64,000 nt of DNA. Origin: Alkalimonas mucilaginosa (GTDB lineage Bacteria; Pseudomonadota; Gammaproteobacteria; Enterobacterales; Alteromonadaceae). The position numbers and the translations under genes were made by a program. Of this stretch, positions 1 through 6,840 are shown piece by piece (within the stretch, counting starts at the first letter, position 1; every line of letters begins with the position of its first letter). The notes beneath the pieces are model-generated. The model ran no database searches and was not told the origin of the DNA. It saw only the letters and a program-made list of their open reading frames with translations. The DNA lies in the NCBI RefSeq assembly GCF_036327005.1, contig NZ_JAUGZK010000014.1, forward strand, positions 1-64,000. Reading direction: 5' to 3'.

Positions 1-223
1 CTCCCTCTTTGTTTGCAAATCCTACAGCAAAAAAGCATGCAGAGAATACTCCAATATGTTTAACAAGCTTAACTATGTTCAACCCGATGGATGCCGATTC
101 ATAATCCATTTCTGCGTAAGGTTTGAAGTAGTACTGGTTTGCCAAATAAATCGATAGCAAATGAAATAGCAAAAAAACACCTAACGACGACATTGTCGCA
201 GCAAAGAAAGCAGAAATTCTCAA
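1..223 (-). CDS. Cassette 12: putative membrane protein, cut by the left edge
   Basis: This reading frame is open from a TTG at 221-223 to the window edge and begins MRISAFFAATMSSLG. An AGGGG ribosome-binding site (231-235) lies 7 nt before the TTG. The alternative start is the ATG at 191-193. The first 30 residues form a hydrophobic segment, and a second hydrophobic stretch (IGVFSACFFAVGF) appears before the truncation, so it is probably an inner-membrane protein. It lies just after the attC of the neighbouring cassette, as expected for the next cassette gene. I do not recognise a family, and the C-terminus and its own attC lie outside the window. Confidence 0.55.
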   Translation of the reverse strand, partial: MRISAFFAATMSSLGVFLLFHLLSIYLANQYYFKPYAEMDYESASIGLNIVKLVKHIGVFSACFFAVGFANKEG

Positions 224-238
224 ACGGATGCCCCTAGC

Positions 239-328
239 ATATAACGCTCAAATTTAGCGCGGAAAGCCGCGCAGCGGGTTGACGTCGCAGCCAGCGCTTT
301 TTGCTGGCGATAAAATTTGCTTGTTATA
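239..328 (-). other. attC site of the lipoprotein cassette
   Basis: The outer core sites are TATAACGC (241-248) and GCTTGTTATA (319-328). Between them are GC-rich arms that can pair imperfectly (GCGCGGAAAGCCGCGC, and CCAGCGC against GCTGG). It sits 1 nt after the stop of the gene at 330-779. Length (about 90 bp) and architecture fit a long attC. Confidence 0.8.
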
Positions 329-329
329 T

Positions 330-779
330 TTAATTCTCACAGATTGAGACTTTTTCTCCAGACAAAAAGCGCTCTATCGTTGTTTTGTTTTTTGAGTCGT
401 ACGCAGGTAGTTGGTAAACTGATATTTTAGTTTGTGTACCATTCTCACCGATCAACTCAATCATCCTTTCATACCAGCTGTGGAAGTTAACTCTTCTTCT
501 AACAGCAATTTGATAACTACGGTCTGTAAGCTGGCTTGCTTCAACTGTTTTAGACTCATGTGAGCCAATAAAAGCACCACCGACGGGGATCATTGTCGAG
601 TTGCTAACCTGATAGCATTTTGCATATTCATCTATTAACAATTGAAAGGCTTCATCAACCTTCAGGTCAGCTTCAAATTTCAGTGGTGCGTATCTTGATG
701 TTTTAAATTCATCCGCTGTTTTAGGTGGCATGCTACAGCCAACAAGCAAAACAATAAAAAATATTGGAATTACTCTCAT
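330..779 (-). CDS. Cassette 11: small lipoprotein of unknown function
   Basis: The start ATG at 777-779 is chosen because it gives a classical lipoprotein signal, MRVIPIFFIVLLVGCSMPP, with a lipobox (LVGC) and Cys14, and an AAGGG ribosome-binding site lies just upstream. An in-frame upstream codon at 812 would put charged residues before the signal and overlap the previous attC. The mature part (about 135 residues) is mostly hydrophilic, with two predicted strands around residues 45-80. It has no family motif I recognise. Membrane anchoring is clear; the role is not. This is a typical integron cassette gene, filling nearly the whole space between two attC sites. Confidence 0.75.
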   Translation of the reverse strand: MRVIPIFFIVLLVGCSMPPKTADEFKTSRYAPLKFEADLKVDEAFQLLIDEYAKCYQVSNSTMIPVGGAFIGSHESKTVEASQLTDRSYQIAVRRRVNFHSWYERMIELIGENGTQTKISVYQLPAYDSKNKTTIERFLSGEKVSICEN

Positions 780-796
780 GATTCGACCCTTAAAAA

Positions 797-885
797 ATAT
801 AACGCCCCGCACACGGGCGACAGGCCGCGCAGCGGGTTGGCGTCCCAGCGACCGCAGGGAGCGAGTGCTGCGGTTTGTTATGTGC
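797..885 (-). other. attC site of the GFA-family cassette
   Basis: Core sites ATATAACGCC (797-806) and TTTGTTATG (874-882) enclose GC-rich arms including GGCCGCGCAGCGGG. It lies directly after the stop of the gene at 888-1295. Its left part (GCCGCGCAGCGGGTTG.CGTC) closely resembles the attC at 239-328, so the two sites belong to one attC subfamily. Confidence 0.8.
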
Positions 886-887
886 CA

Positions 888-1295
888 TTATTTGCGATCT
901 GCTGGATGGTTTACACCATCGTTGGTCGGTACATTTGGTATTTTCAATGGGTTAACTCCCTCAAGACAAGCAACATTAAAACCATACTGCGTTGGATTTG
1001 ACCTGCGTTGATGGTGAGTATAAATACCGCAGTTACTACAAAAATAATGCTTGGCTGTCTTTGTATTAAACTGGTAAAGCTTTAAAAAGCACTCACCTTT
1101 TATAATCTTTATACCCGACAGAGGAATTGAAGCCGCTATCGCTCCACGCCTCCGGCAAAGCGAACAATCACAGCGACGTAATTCAACTAAACCATCCGGT
1201 AAATCAAGCTCAAACTCAACAGAACCACAATGGCAGGTCGCTTTGTGTTTAGCGTTGATTTGAACGCCATCAACTTCTTTCAAATTTAAAGCCAT
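888..1295 (-). CDS. Cassette 10: GFA/CENP-V family zinc-binding protein
   Basis: The start is set at the ATG of MALNLKEVDG (1293-1295); a longer frame reads back through the neighbouring attC and is rejected. The 135-residue protein carries the GFA zinc-binding pattern: CHC near residues 21-23, CDCSLC near 42-47 and CSNCG near 86-90. These are the positions of the two zinc sites in the Mss4-like fold. The founding member was described as glutathione-dependent formaldehyde-activating enzyme, but most family members have no proven substrate, so formaldehyde detoxification should not be assumed. GFA proteins are frequent integron cassette cargo. It is predicted to be cytoplasmic. Confidence 0.85.
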   Translation of the reverse strand: MALNLKEVDGVQINAKHKATCHCGSVEFELDLPDGLVELRRCDCSLCRRRGAIAASIPLSGIKIIKGECFLKLYQFNTKTAKHYFCSNCGIYTHHQRRSNPTQYGFNVACLEGVNPLKIPNVPTNDGVNHPADRK

Positions 1296-1314
1296 ACTTG
1301 GTTCCTTGCGAGCA

Positions 1315-1397
1315 CATAACGCAAAGCTTTGGGGCGGCTGGAGCGCAGCGTAAACCGTCCCAGCCACGACAGTGGCGACAATAGCGCCTTGTTATAC
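1315..1397 (-). other. attC site of the cassette-9 gene
   Basis: Core sites ACATAACGC (1315-1323) and CTTGTTATAC (1388-1397) flank pairing arms such as GGCGGCTGG and CCAGCCACG. The stop codon of the gene at 1392-1688 is formed inside the core site, a common arrangement in compact cassettes. Confidence 0.75.
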
Positions 1398-1688
1398 ATC
1401 ATCTTTCAACAACTTATGAAGCGCATCTATACGCTTGTTGATTTTTTTGCTTTCTGCATGCAATTCGGCGCTCATACCAAATATAAGAATTAAAAAAACA
1501 TACAATACAGGCTGCTGCATGATTTCTGGATACATCCATATTAAAAATGCTATGCCTAAAACCATGCCAGCAAATCTGATGATACTGCCTTTCCAATTTG
1601 GGCGGAGCTTCTCGAACTCATCTAATAGGGCTTGCTTCTTTTGCATGCTATTAAAAAGTGAATGAGCTTCAACTTGATCTTTGTCCAT
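1392..1688 (-). CDS. Cassette 9: small two-helix membrane protein
   Basis: The protein is 98 residues from the ATG at 1686-1688; the codon before it is an in-frame TTG. A charged N-terminal helix of about 35 residues is followed by two adjacent hydrophobic segments (IIRFAGMVLGIAFLIWMY and VLYVFLILIFGMSA). A lysine-rich C-terminal tail (KKINKRIDALHKLLKDD) is predicted to be helical and cytoplasmic. The TAA stop lies within the attC core. No family is recognised. Position and size are typical of integron cargo, and nothing in the sequence identifies a partner or substrate. Confidence 0.7.
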   Translation of the reverse strand: MDKDQVEAHSLFNSMQKKQALLDEFEKLRPNWKGSIIRFAGMVLGIAFLIWMYPEIMQQPVLYVFLILIFGMSAELHAESKKINKRIDALHKLLKDDV

Positions 1689-1708
1689 CAAATGTACCTA
1701 TTGTGATG

Positions 1709-1792
1709 TATAACGCTGCCAACACGCGCAGCTTTGTAATGAAGGCGTAGCCGCAACGAAAAAGCTGTCGCTGTGCTTGGCCTTGTTAAGAG
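1709..1792 (-). other. attC site of the cassette-8 gene
   Basis: Core sites TATAACGC (1709-1716) and CTTGTTAAG (1782-1790). The inner arms contain AAAGCTGTCGC and GCGCAGCTTTG, which pair. This site is nearly identical over its whole length to the attC at 4034-4117, with only a handful of substitutions. Confidence 0.85.
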
Positions 1793-2199
1793 ACACCGGC
1801 ACCGTTACTGATTGCGCTGTTGATGGCAGCTGATATTAAAACTCCCACTGCTTCGGAGGTCTTAGATTTAGCAAACCTAGCGAGCCTCTCGCCGATGGAC
1901 TCTGAACCCTCCAGCGAGCTAGGAACTCGACGAAGGGCTTCCAGGCCCTTCTCACTAAGGACCACTTCAACGTCGTATCCGTCCATCGATGAGAAGTCTT
2001 GACTAATCCAAATATATCCGGCGGTCTCTAGCCATTTGATTGTGTGCTCAAAGTATTCAGGGAAGTTGAAAGAACCCTCATCATCGTCAGCATCTATGGT
2101 TTTTTCAAGAAAGTCGCCTGCATCAAGGCGCAACGGAACGGGAAATTCTTCATACAACGTTCCAAACAGCAACCCAACTAGCCGATTAAACTTTTCCAT
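1786..2199 (-). CDS. Cassette 8: hypothetical soluble protein
   Basis: The protein is 137 residues, starting at the ATG 2197-2199; its stop overlaps the attC core. The N-terminal half is acidic (a run DADDDEGS near residues 37-44) and rich in aromatic residues. The middle (EYFEHTIKWLETAGYIWISQ) reads like a helix-turn-strand element of a winged-helix-like fold. The C-terminus (AVGVLISAAINSAIS) is small-residue rich and mildly hydrophobic. The pattern VVLSEKGLEALRRVP resembles the C-terminal wing of small DNA-binding proteins, but this is a weak similarity and I assign no function. Confidence 0.7.
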   Translation of the reverse strand: MEKFNRLVGLLFGTLYEEFPVPLRLDAGDFLEKTIDADDDEGSFNFPEYFEHTIKWLETAGYIWISQDFSSMDGYDVEVVLSEKGLEALRRVPSSLEGSESIGERLARFAKSKTSEAVGVLISAAINSAISNGAGVS

Positions 2200-2208
2200 A
2201 TAGTGCCC

Positions 2209-2306
2209 CTTAACGCTTTGCTAATTGGCTGCCGCAGCGCAGCGTAGGCAGTCCAGTGGAGGCCACGCCTTTTGTGGCCGGAACGAAATTAAGCAATTTG
2301 TTAAGT
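2209..2306 (-). other. attC site of the cassette-7 gene
   Basis: Core sites CTTAACGCTTTG (2209-2220) and AATTTGTTAAGT (2295-2306). The arms GGCTGCCGC/GCGTAGGCAG and GGCCACGCC/TTGTGGCC form two pairable blocks. It begins right after the stop of the gene at 2308-2916. Confidence 0.8.
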
Positions 2307-2307
2307 T

Positions 2308-2916
2308 TCATGTTGAACGAACTTTGCACTGAAAATACAGCTCAATTTTAGTGACGGCCGCATAAATTTTCTGGCTAAAATCGTCGTCATCTGAAATCAA
2401 ATAAACGATAGCATCATTCGCTGCTACTCGTTCAGGATTGTTGTCGACAGTAGCACCTCCACTTTTGTAAGCACCCTTTAACCAAAAGTGAAGCCAAATT
2501 TCAGATCTTATTTTTCTAACTAAACTCTCAAGATCTCCAAAAGCTTGTTCCGCTGGAGATGACCAAATGATCTTTGCTTCCAGCTTTAATGTCGCAAGTT
2601 CGGCCCACTCGGAGGAAAGATTTTTTAATCGTTCATCATATATTCTCTGTTCCTCCTTGAGACGATTCCCGGCATCAACTTCTTCTTTGTTTAAAAAAAG
2701 CATAGGGCTACGTACAGCTTGAATTGCTTGTGCCACTTGATGAGATTTTACAAGGATCTTTTTGGCGAGTTCGTACTCACTAGTACCTCGTAATTGCTTT
2801 TTCCAAGTTGATAGACCGTAGATACCAATTAATACAACAGCAATAGTTCCAAAGATGCTAATGACATCCTTTGTAAGAGACCAATTCACCTCTGAAATTG
2901 AAAAACAGATATTCAA
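2308..2916 (-). CDS. Cassette 7: membrane-anchored hypothetical protein
   Basis: The only start that keeps the membrane segment is the TTG at 2914-2916, preceded by a strong AAGGAGG; no ATG exists before residue 70. One transmembrane helix lies near residues 17-35 (VISIFGTIAVVLIGIYG), followed by a long cytoplasmic region of about 165 residues. Much of that region (residues 40-120) is predicted alpha-helical with charged heptads, and its C-terminal part is mixed. A membrane-tethered coiled-coil layout is common among cassette-borne and phage-defence-associated proteins of unknown role. I see no catalytic motif, so only topology is claimed. Confidence 0.7.
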   Translation of the reverse strand: MNICFSISEVNWSLTKDVISIFGTIAVVLIGIYGLSTWKKQLRGTSEYELAKKILVKSHQVAQAIQAVRSPMLFLNKEEVDAGNRLKEEQRIYDERLKNLSSEWAELATLKLEAKIIWSSPAEQAFGDLESLVRKIRSEIWLHFWLKGAYKSGGATVDNNPERVAANDAIVYLISDDDDFSQKIYAAVTKIELYFQCKVRST

Positions 2917-2931
2917 TGCTCCTCCTTGAAA

Positions 2932-2986
2932 CTTAACGCTTCAATCAGCCGACGCGTTAGCGGTCGGCTGTATTGCTTTGTTAGCT
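2932..2986 (-). other. Short attC site overlapping the 3' end of the serine hydrolase gene
   Basis: The site is about 55 bp with outer cores CTTAACGC (2933-2940) and CTTTGTTAGCT (2976-2986). The pairing arms are CAGCCGAC (2946-2953) and GTCGGCTG (2963-2970), a perfect 8-bp match. The end of the neighbouring coding sequence runs into it. Confidence 0.85.
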
Positions 2987-4011
2987 CTTAAATTTGTAGG
3001 TTTAATTTCTTCCGAAGTTAAAGCCTTAAGTTCGCTTAGCAGTTTGTACAACGTCGATTTATTGCCATCACTCGACATTAAAATAATTACATTCCCGGAG
3101 ATGAAGTCATGGTGTTTAATAGTGTGGTGACTGGGATTTGAGCCATCATGCTCCCAGGAAACCAAAGAACCATTGTCGTCGACGAAGAATTTGCCAAAAT
3201 CAAAGTAAGCTCTGTTCGTTTGCCCCGACAAACTATCGCCAGGCAATGCCTGTTTCAATTGTTCTGCACTTAGCAATGAACCATTCCACAAAGCATTTTC
3301 AAACTTAAACAAGTCCAGCGGTGTTACGTAGATAGTTAAACCTGCCATATTTGTAGGGAAGTCACCTGAAACAACAGTTTTGGATACTTGCTCATTTTCG
3401 GTTTGATGAAATGCATGTGTCATGTCCGCTACTTTGAAAATTGAAGAATCAACATAGTCTGCATAGCTTTTTCCGGTAATGCTTTCGACTATCAGAGCAC
3501 GAACAACAACGTTCAAATTTGTATACTTGTAACCAGTTCCAGGTTCAAAAGCCGGCGTTCCCTGCTGGATCTGATGAATCGCATCGGCCGTACTAATGCC
3601 CTTTTTCCACTTTACATCCGGCAAGCCTGAAGTGTGAGTAAGTATATGCTCTATCGTTATTTTATTGGCCCACGCAGGCAATGCATCAACGTATCTTGCA
3701 ATGCTGTCCTGGTACTTCAGTTTGTTTTTTGCAGCAAGCTGCATGATAGAAACCGTCGTAAATTCTTTCCCCACAGAACCTGGGCTGAATAAGTGATTAG
3801 CGGTAAGTGGAATTGTTTTTACCGCATCGGCATAGCCAACACTTTTATGTAAAAGAATCTGTTCTCCACGTCCAACCACTATCGTGCCGTTGAAACCTGT
3901 TTCGTGTACAATTTCTTCAATGTTACCCCAGTAGTCGGTACTCAAGGCTTCTTTTGCATATACGGGTAAAGTTAGGAAAACAACATTTAAAAACAGTAAA
4001 AATAACTTCAT
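2941..4011 (-). CDS. Cassette 6: secreted beta-lactamase-family serine hydrolase
   Basis: A signal peptide (residues 1-19, cleaved after VYA) precedes a class C beta-lactamase/esterase-fold domain (PF00144-like). The nucleophile motif SxxK is SVGK (Ser79-Lys82), the YxN motif is YTN (163-165), and HDG near residue 290 sits where the third motif is expected. These enzymes are periplasmic or surface esterases, D-aminopeptidases or transpeptidase-like hydrolases. Genuine beta-lactamase activity is unlikely, because the surrounding residues do not match AmpC. The last 14 or so codons, ending KAIQPTANASAD, are encoded by the attC itself, so the native gene probably lost its stop when it became a cassette. 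Confidence 0.85.
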   Translation of the reverse strand: MKLFLLFLNVVFLTLPVYAKEALSTDYWGNIEEIVHETGFNGTIVVGRGEQILLHKSVGYADAVKTIPLTANHLFSPGSVGKEFTTVSIMQLAAKNKLKYQDSIARYVDALPAWANKITIEHILTHTSGLPDVKWKKGISTADAIHQIQQGTPAFEPGTGYKYTNLNVVVRALIVESITGKSYADYVDSSIFKVADMTHAFHQTENEQVSKTVVSGDFPTNMAGLTIYVTPLDLFKFENALWNGSLLSAEQLKQALPGDSLSGQTNRAYFDFGKFFVDDNGSLVSWEHDGSNPSHHTIKHHDFISGNVIILMSSDGNKSTLYKLLSELKALTSEEIKPTNLRANKAIQPTANASAD

Positions 4012-4033
4012 GGTAAATCCATTTTTATGAGTG

Positions 4034-4117
4034 AGCTAACGCCGCCAACACGCGCAGCTTTGTAGTGAAGGCGAAGCCGCAACGAAAAAGCTGTCGCCGT
4101 GATTGGCCTTGTTAGCC
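4034..4117 (-). other. attC site of the PD-(D/E)XK cassette
   Basis: Core sites GCTAACGCC (4035-4043) and CTTGTTAGC (4109-4117), with inner arms GCGCAGCTTTG and AAAGCTGTCGC. It is nearly identical to the attC at 1709-1792, which suggests that the two cassettes were produced or copied from a common attC donor. Confidence 0.85.
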
Positions 4118-4876
4118 TTATGGCCGAATGTATGTCTGCACCACTAATTCATCGGTGTCTTTATTTAAGTCTGACTCCAGTCCACGCGGATTTGCCACTC
4201 GCCCATCTGGATCATAAACAAAGCACACCAATGCATCGCAATCTGGATGTGAAATATACCTGTGAATGTCCTCAATGAGCTGACTACCCACTTCCTTTGC
4301 ACCAAGCCCTTTTCGAGTTTTTTTGATCTCTACAACTATTCGCTCAGGTTTTAAAAGAAAGTCTACTCGCGTTGACTTTCCAGCATTACTCGGGACCCAC
4401 TCTTCGGAGCGGATATCTTCAAACTCCAAATGAAGCAAAGCATGAAACAAGTCTTGAACATCATACTCATCCTGAATATCAATCGTTTCTCTTTCACTAT
4501 AACGTTCACGTAGCTGCCTAGCAACCAAGTGAAACCGGTCACACAGATTTTCGATAATTTGAATAGGATTTTTTGTGTCTGAAACTGTGCTTATTTCACC
4601 AGATTCTATCTCTTCCTTTACGGCTTCAAGAACCCCTATTCCCGTGTTTATCGAACCTTTGTAGGCCTTTTTGACTTTATCCTGAAATTCTAAATAGTAC
4701 GGGCTTGTAGAAGAAAACTGTTTCTCTAGAAAAGCAAGCGATTGCGTCTTCCAAGTAGCAAATAGCCCGGAATCGCACGTTGGGAAACCAATAACATTCG
4801 GCGGAGGAGGACGATGCGACGCCAGCACTCCCTTTCCTTTGTCTATCAAACTATCTACTTTTTCCAGAATTCCCAT
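4118..4876 (-). CDS. Cassette 5: PD-(D/E)XK nuclease-domain protein of the DpnII/MboI type
   Basis: The 252-residue protein has two parts. Residues 1-110 are a mostly helical N-terminal region I do not recognise. Residues 112-245 match the DpnII/MboI-like restriction endonuclease fold seen in many standalone proteins: a conserved helix RFHLVARQLRERY, then DEYDVQDLFHALL, then the active-site strand with Asp172 and Glu183-Ile-Lys185, then EVGSQLIEDIHRY and CFVYDPDGR. The D...E-x-K triad appears intact. No methyltransferase gene accompanies it, so a classical restriction-modification role is unlikely. A stand-alone nuclease effector, for instance in phage defence, is an inference. The start is the ATG at 4874-4876. 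Confidence 0.85.
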   Translation of the reverse strand: MGILEKVDSLIDKGKGVLASHRPPPPNVIGFPTCDSGLFATWKTQSLAFLEKQFSSTSPYYLEFQDKVKKAYKGSINTGIGVLEAVKEEIESGEISTVSDTKNPIQIIENLCDRFHLVARQLRERYSERETIDIQDEYDVQDLFHALLHLEFEDIRSEEWVPSNAGKSTRVDFLLKPERIVVEIKKTRKGLGAKEVGSQLIEDIHRYISHPDCDALVCFVYDPDGRVANPRGLESDLNKDTDELVVQTYIRP

Positions 4877-4890
4877 GAACTCTCCATAGT

Positions 4891-4940
4891 GAGGCTAACG
4901 CTGCAATCAACGGCTCGTCCGTTGCATTGCTTTGTTACAT
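4891..4940 (-). other. Short attC site of the truncated LysE cassette
   Basis: About 50 bp with outer cores GGCTAACGCTGCAAT (4893-4907) and ATTGCTTTGTTACAT (4926-4940). The arms CAACGG (4907-4912) and CCGTTG (4919-4924) pair perfectly. It follows the stop of the gene at 4944-5216. Confidence 0.8.
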
Positions 4941-4943
4941 TTT

Positions 4944-5216
4944 TTATTTTGCGAATGCTGATTTAACAATTGAAATACCAACTAACCCAAGGATCGCACC
5001 TGTTAACTTGTCAATATAGTAAGCCAACTTAGTGAATCTACTCCTTGCCTTATTTGTAGACAGCATAAAAATAATCGCTGTATCCCAGAAGAAAACCACA
5101 AGAGTCATCCATACTCCAAGTGCGATCTTAAATACCAACCCCACATCATTCGTCAATACAACTGTGAACAAGCTCAAATAGAATAGGAGATTCTTGGGAT
5201 TCAGAATCCCAGACAT
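4944..5216 (-). pseudogene. Cassette 4: C-terminal fragment of a LysE/RhtB amino-acid exporter
   Basis: The 90-residue frame from ATG 5214-5216 starts MSGILNPKNLLFYLSLF. The motif GxxNPK followed by a hydrophobic helix is the hallmark of the middle of LysE/RhtB transporters, which are about 205 residues with six helices. Reading upstream of the ATG, the same frame continues with family-like sequence (IKEFVTGF) for 21 codons until a TAG at 5280-5282. The N-terminal half, including the first helices, is therefore missing. What remains covers roughly the last three helices. It might still make a small membrane protein, but it cannot be a complete exporter. Confidence 0.75.
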
Positions 5217-5282
5217 AAATCCTGTAACAAACTCCTTTATGAAGCTCGCTTCTCCATTTTTTATTTGATCGTTCTCTACCTA

Positions 5283-5334
5283 GGCATGGTAACGACCTCG
5301 TTCAGCCGACCAGAAACGCAGGCCTCAACGTTAT
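5283..5334 (-). other. Candidate degenerate attC after the alpha/beta hydrolase gene
   Basis: Outer cores GGTAACG (5288-5294) and CGTTATGCC (5326-5334) are complementary and enclose about 30 nt. It lies where the hydrolase cassette should end and immediately before the truncated LysE frame. The inner arms pair poorly, so this is the weakest attC in the array. Confidence 0.35.
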
Positions 5335-5361
5335 GCCCGCTATGCTTTCCTAGGCATGCCT

Positions 5362-5394
5362 CTCCCTAAAGGATTCTTGTCCCTAAAGGATTCT
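5362..5394. repeat. Short tandem duplication at the 3' end of the hydrolase gene
   Basis: The 16-mer TCCCTAAAGGATTCTT occurs twice, separated by a single G. The second copy covers the last codons of the hydrolase gene on the minus strand (stop at 5383). The first copy lies just past the stop. It looks like a recent slippage or repair duplication, and may have restored or moved the stop codon. Confidence 0.7.
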
Positions 5395-6264
5395 TTTCGA
5401 CCAGTTCAACAAATTCTGCTTCACCGCTTCATGACCAAAGTCATGCAACATTTCATGACGTCCCTCGTCATAGAAGTCGACTGTGATGTTCATTACACCT
5501 GCATTTCTATAGCGATTGACCAACTCTTTCACGCCAATTGTCTGCATACCAACTGGATCCATTGCACCTGAGAAAATATATATAGGTAGGTCACTTCGTA
5601 TATTTGAAAGATTAATAGAATCAGCTAGAGCTGATGCTGCTGAAAGATAAGACTCCATTGATGCAGGATTCAGCTGTGGAAAACATAGCGAATCAGCGAG
5701 GAAAGCATCAACCACACTCACATCACGACTAAGCCAATCAGCTGGAGTACGTGCTGGCTCAAAATTCGCATTCAATATCTCGAGCCCAGATGCAGCAGCT
5801 AAGTCTACTAAGCCATCGAGAATACCGGAGCCTGACAGTATCAATCCATCAATTTCACTACTTTTATTTAAAACAAATTGTTGCGCAGCAAAAGATCCCA
5901 TGCTGTGCCCCATCAAAAGTAATGGTAAATTTGGCGCTTGTTTACGCGCCATTGAGCAAAGAGTAAACATATCTTCAACAAGTAAGTTAAAACCTCCCTC
6001 ACCTAGATCGCCGAGACATTGACTACTGGACACACTAAATCCATGTCCTCGATGATCATTTGCCCAAACATTGAACCCAGCCTCAACCATTAAGGCTATT
6101 GTTTCGGTATAACGACCAATATGCTCTCCCATGCCATGAGCAATCTGTATAGTCCCTCGCGCCGTGCCTTTCGCATTCCAACGCGCACAAGCAATCGACA
6201 AACCATCACTGCTTAAGAAATGAAAAGTTTCTGTCGGCTCAAAGCCAGTGAAGTCATGAAACAT
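5383..6264 (-). CDS. Cassette 3: alpha/beta hydrolase, monoacylglycerol-lipase type
   Basis: The 293-residue protein is a serine hydrolase of the lysophospholipase/monoacylglycerol lipase (Hydrolase_4) type. Family landmarks are HGMGEHIGRY near residue 43 (oxyanion region), NDHRGHG near 70, the nucleophile elbow GHSMGS near residue 119, the acid in SGAMDP near 234, and the catalytic His in GRHEMLHD near 272. The likely role is hydrolysis of acylglycerols or related esters; it has no signal peptide. The start ATG (6262-6264) follows an AAAGGAG. Unlike the other cassettes it has about 490 nt of leader containing its own promoter candidate and a dead transposase. Confidence 0.88.
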   Translation of the reverse strand: MFHDFTGFEPTETFHFLSSDGLSIACARWNAKGTARGTIQIAHGMGEHIGRYTETIALMVEAGFNVWANDHRGHGFSVSSSQCLGDLGEGGFNLLVEDMFTLCSMARKQAPNLPLLLMGHSMGSFAAQQFVLNKSSEIDGLILSGSGILDGLVDLAAASGLEILNANFEPARTPADWLSRDVSVVDAFLADSLCFPQLNPASMESYLSAASALADSINLSNIRSDLPIYIFSGAMDPVGMQTIGVKELVNRYRNAGVMNITVDFYDEGRHEMLHDFGHEAVKQNLLNWSKRIL

Positions 6265-6296
6265 AATTAGCTCCTTTAAAACCAGATGTGACTATA

Positions 6297-6324
6297 ATAA
6301 TACATTTACCTTATATAGCATCAA
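6297..6324 (-). promoter_or_regulatory. Candidate promoter of the cassette hydrolase gene
   Basis: On the minus strand TTGATG (6319-6324) and TATTAT (6297-6302) are separated by 16 nt, about 35 nt before the ATG at 6264. The quality is good for sigma-70. It would let this cassette be expressed independently of the integron promoter. Confidence 0.5.
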
Positions 6325-6417
6325 AAGTAGGCACTAACGTCAAGACAGTTTTTTACAGAATTTAAGTTGAATCCCAATTTTATAAGTGTGCAGATGAACA
6401 GCGCATACTGATGTTAT

Positions 6418-6713
6418 ATAAGGAAGTAGACCAGTACATTTTTTCGAATACCGTAAAAGCACAAGACGCCTTCTAAGCAATCAACACAGAATTATGCATC
6501 TATGATATTACTGATGCACCAAGACAGTACCTTGCGACTGCATCAGTCGGTCACGGCCACCAAGCACGCGAAGCCGCGAGTCAGCTGAATCAAGTCCACT
6601 TGCCACAAAATCCTTACTCCCTTGAGGAACTACATGGGCCGGAAGGAGCGCGAGGAGTGCCTGTCCCAGTGTCCCTGGCAAACATACGTCGCCTGCTGCT
6701 TCCCATGCTAGCA
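6418..6713 (-). pseudogene. Decayed IS3-family transposase (OrfB) remnant
   Basis: Reading the minus strand in the frame starting at 6713 gives family-like sequence interrupted by several stops. After WQVDLIQLTRGFACLVAVTD comes a stop, then CSRKVLSWCISNIIDA, a stop, and FCVDCLEGVLCFYG. This matches the OrfB (DDE integrase domain) consensus around the first catalytic Asp (W..D.TYI....GF.YL.AV.D..SRKVL.W..S...DA.FC...L..AL..YG). The reading contains four stops and no end motifs are visible, so it is a dead fragment of an insertion that once entered this cassette's leader. Confidence 0.65.
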
Positions 6714-6752
6714 ACTTTCAACATAGTGACCCTCATCGCTCATTTGCATTGC

Positions 6753-6840
6753 CTTTTAACGCAAAGCACACGGGCGGAAAAACGCGTTAGCGTTTGACGT
6801 CCCAGCAGCCGTAGGCTGCGCGTGATGCGCCTTGTTAGAG
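6753..6840 (-). other. attC site of the cassette-2 gene
   Basis: Core sites TTTTAACGC (6755-6763) and CTTGTTAGAG (6831-6840). The inner arms include GCAGCCGTAGGCTGCG, itself a hairpin, and GACGTCCC. It abuts the stop of the gene at 6841-7257 and defines the right boundary of the hydrolase cassette. Confidence 0.8.

Noticed and set aside
2941..4011. Cassette hydrolase as an antibiotic-resistance beta-lactamase
   Set aside because: Only the generic SxxK and YxN motifs of the wider family are present; the surrounding sequence resembles esterase/peptidase members.
6508..6714. 68-codon minus-strand ORF as a separate gene
   Set aside because: The shifted reading frame of the same strand carries recognisable IS3 OrfB sequence with stops; this ORF is an out-of-frame by-product of that remnant.
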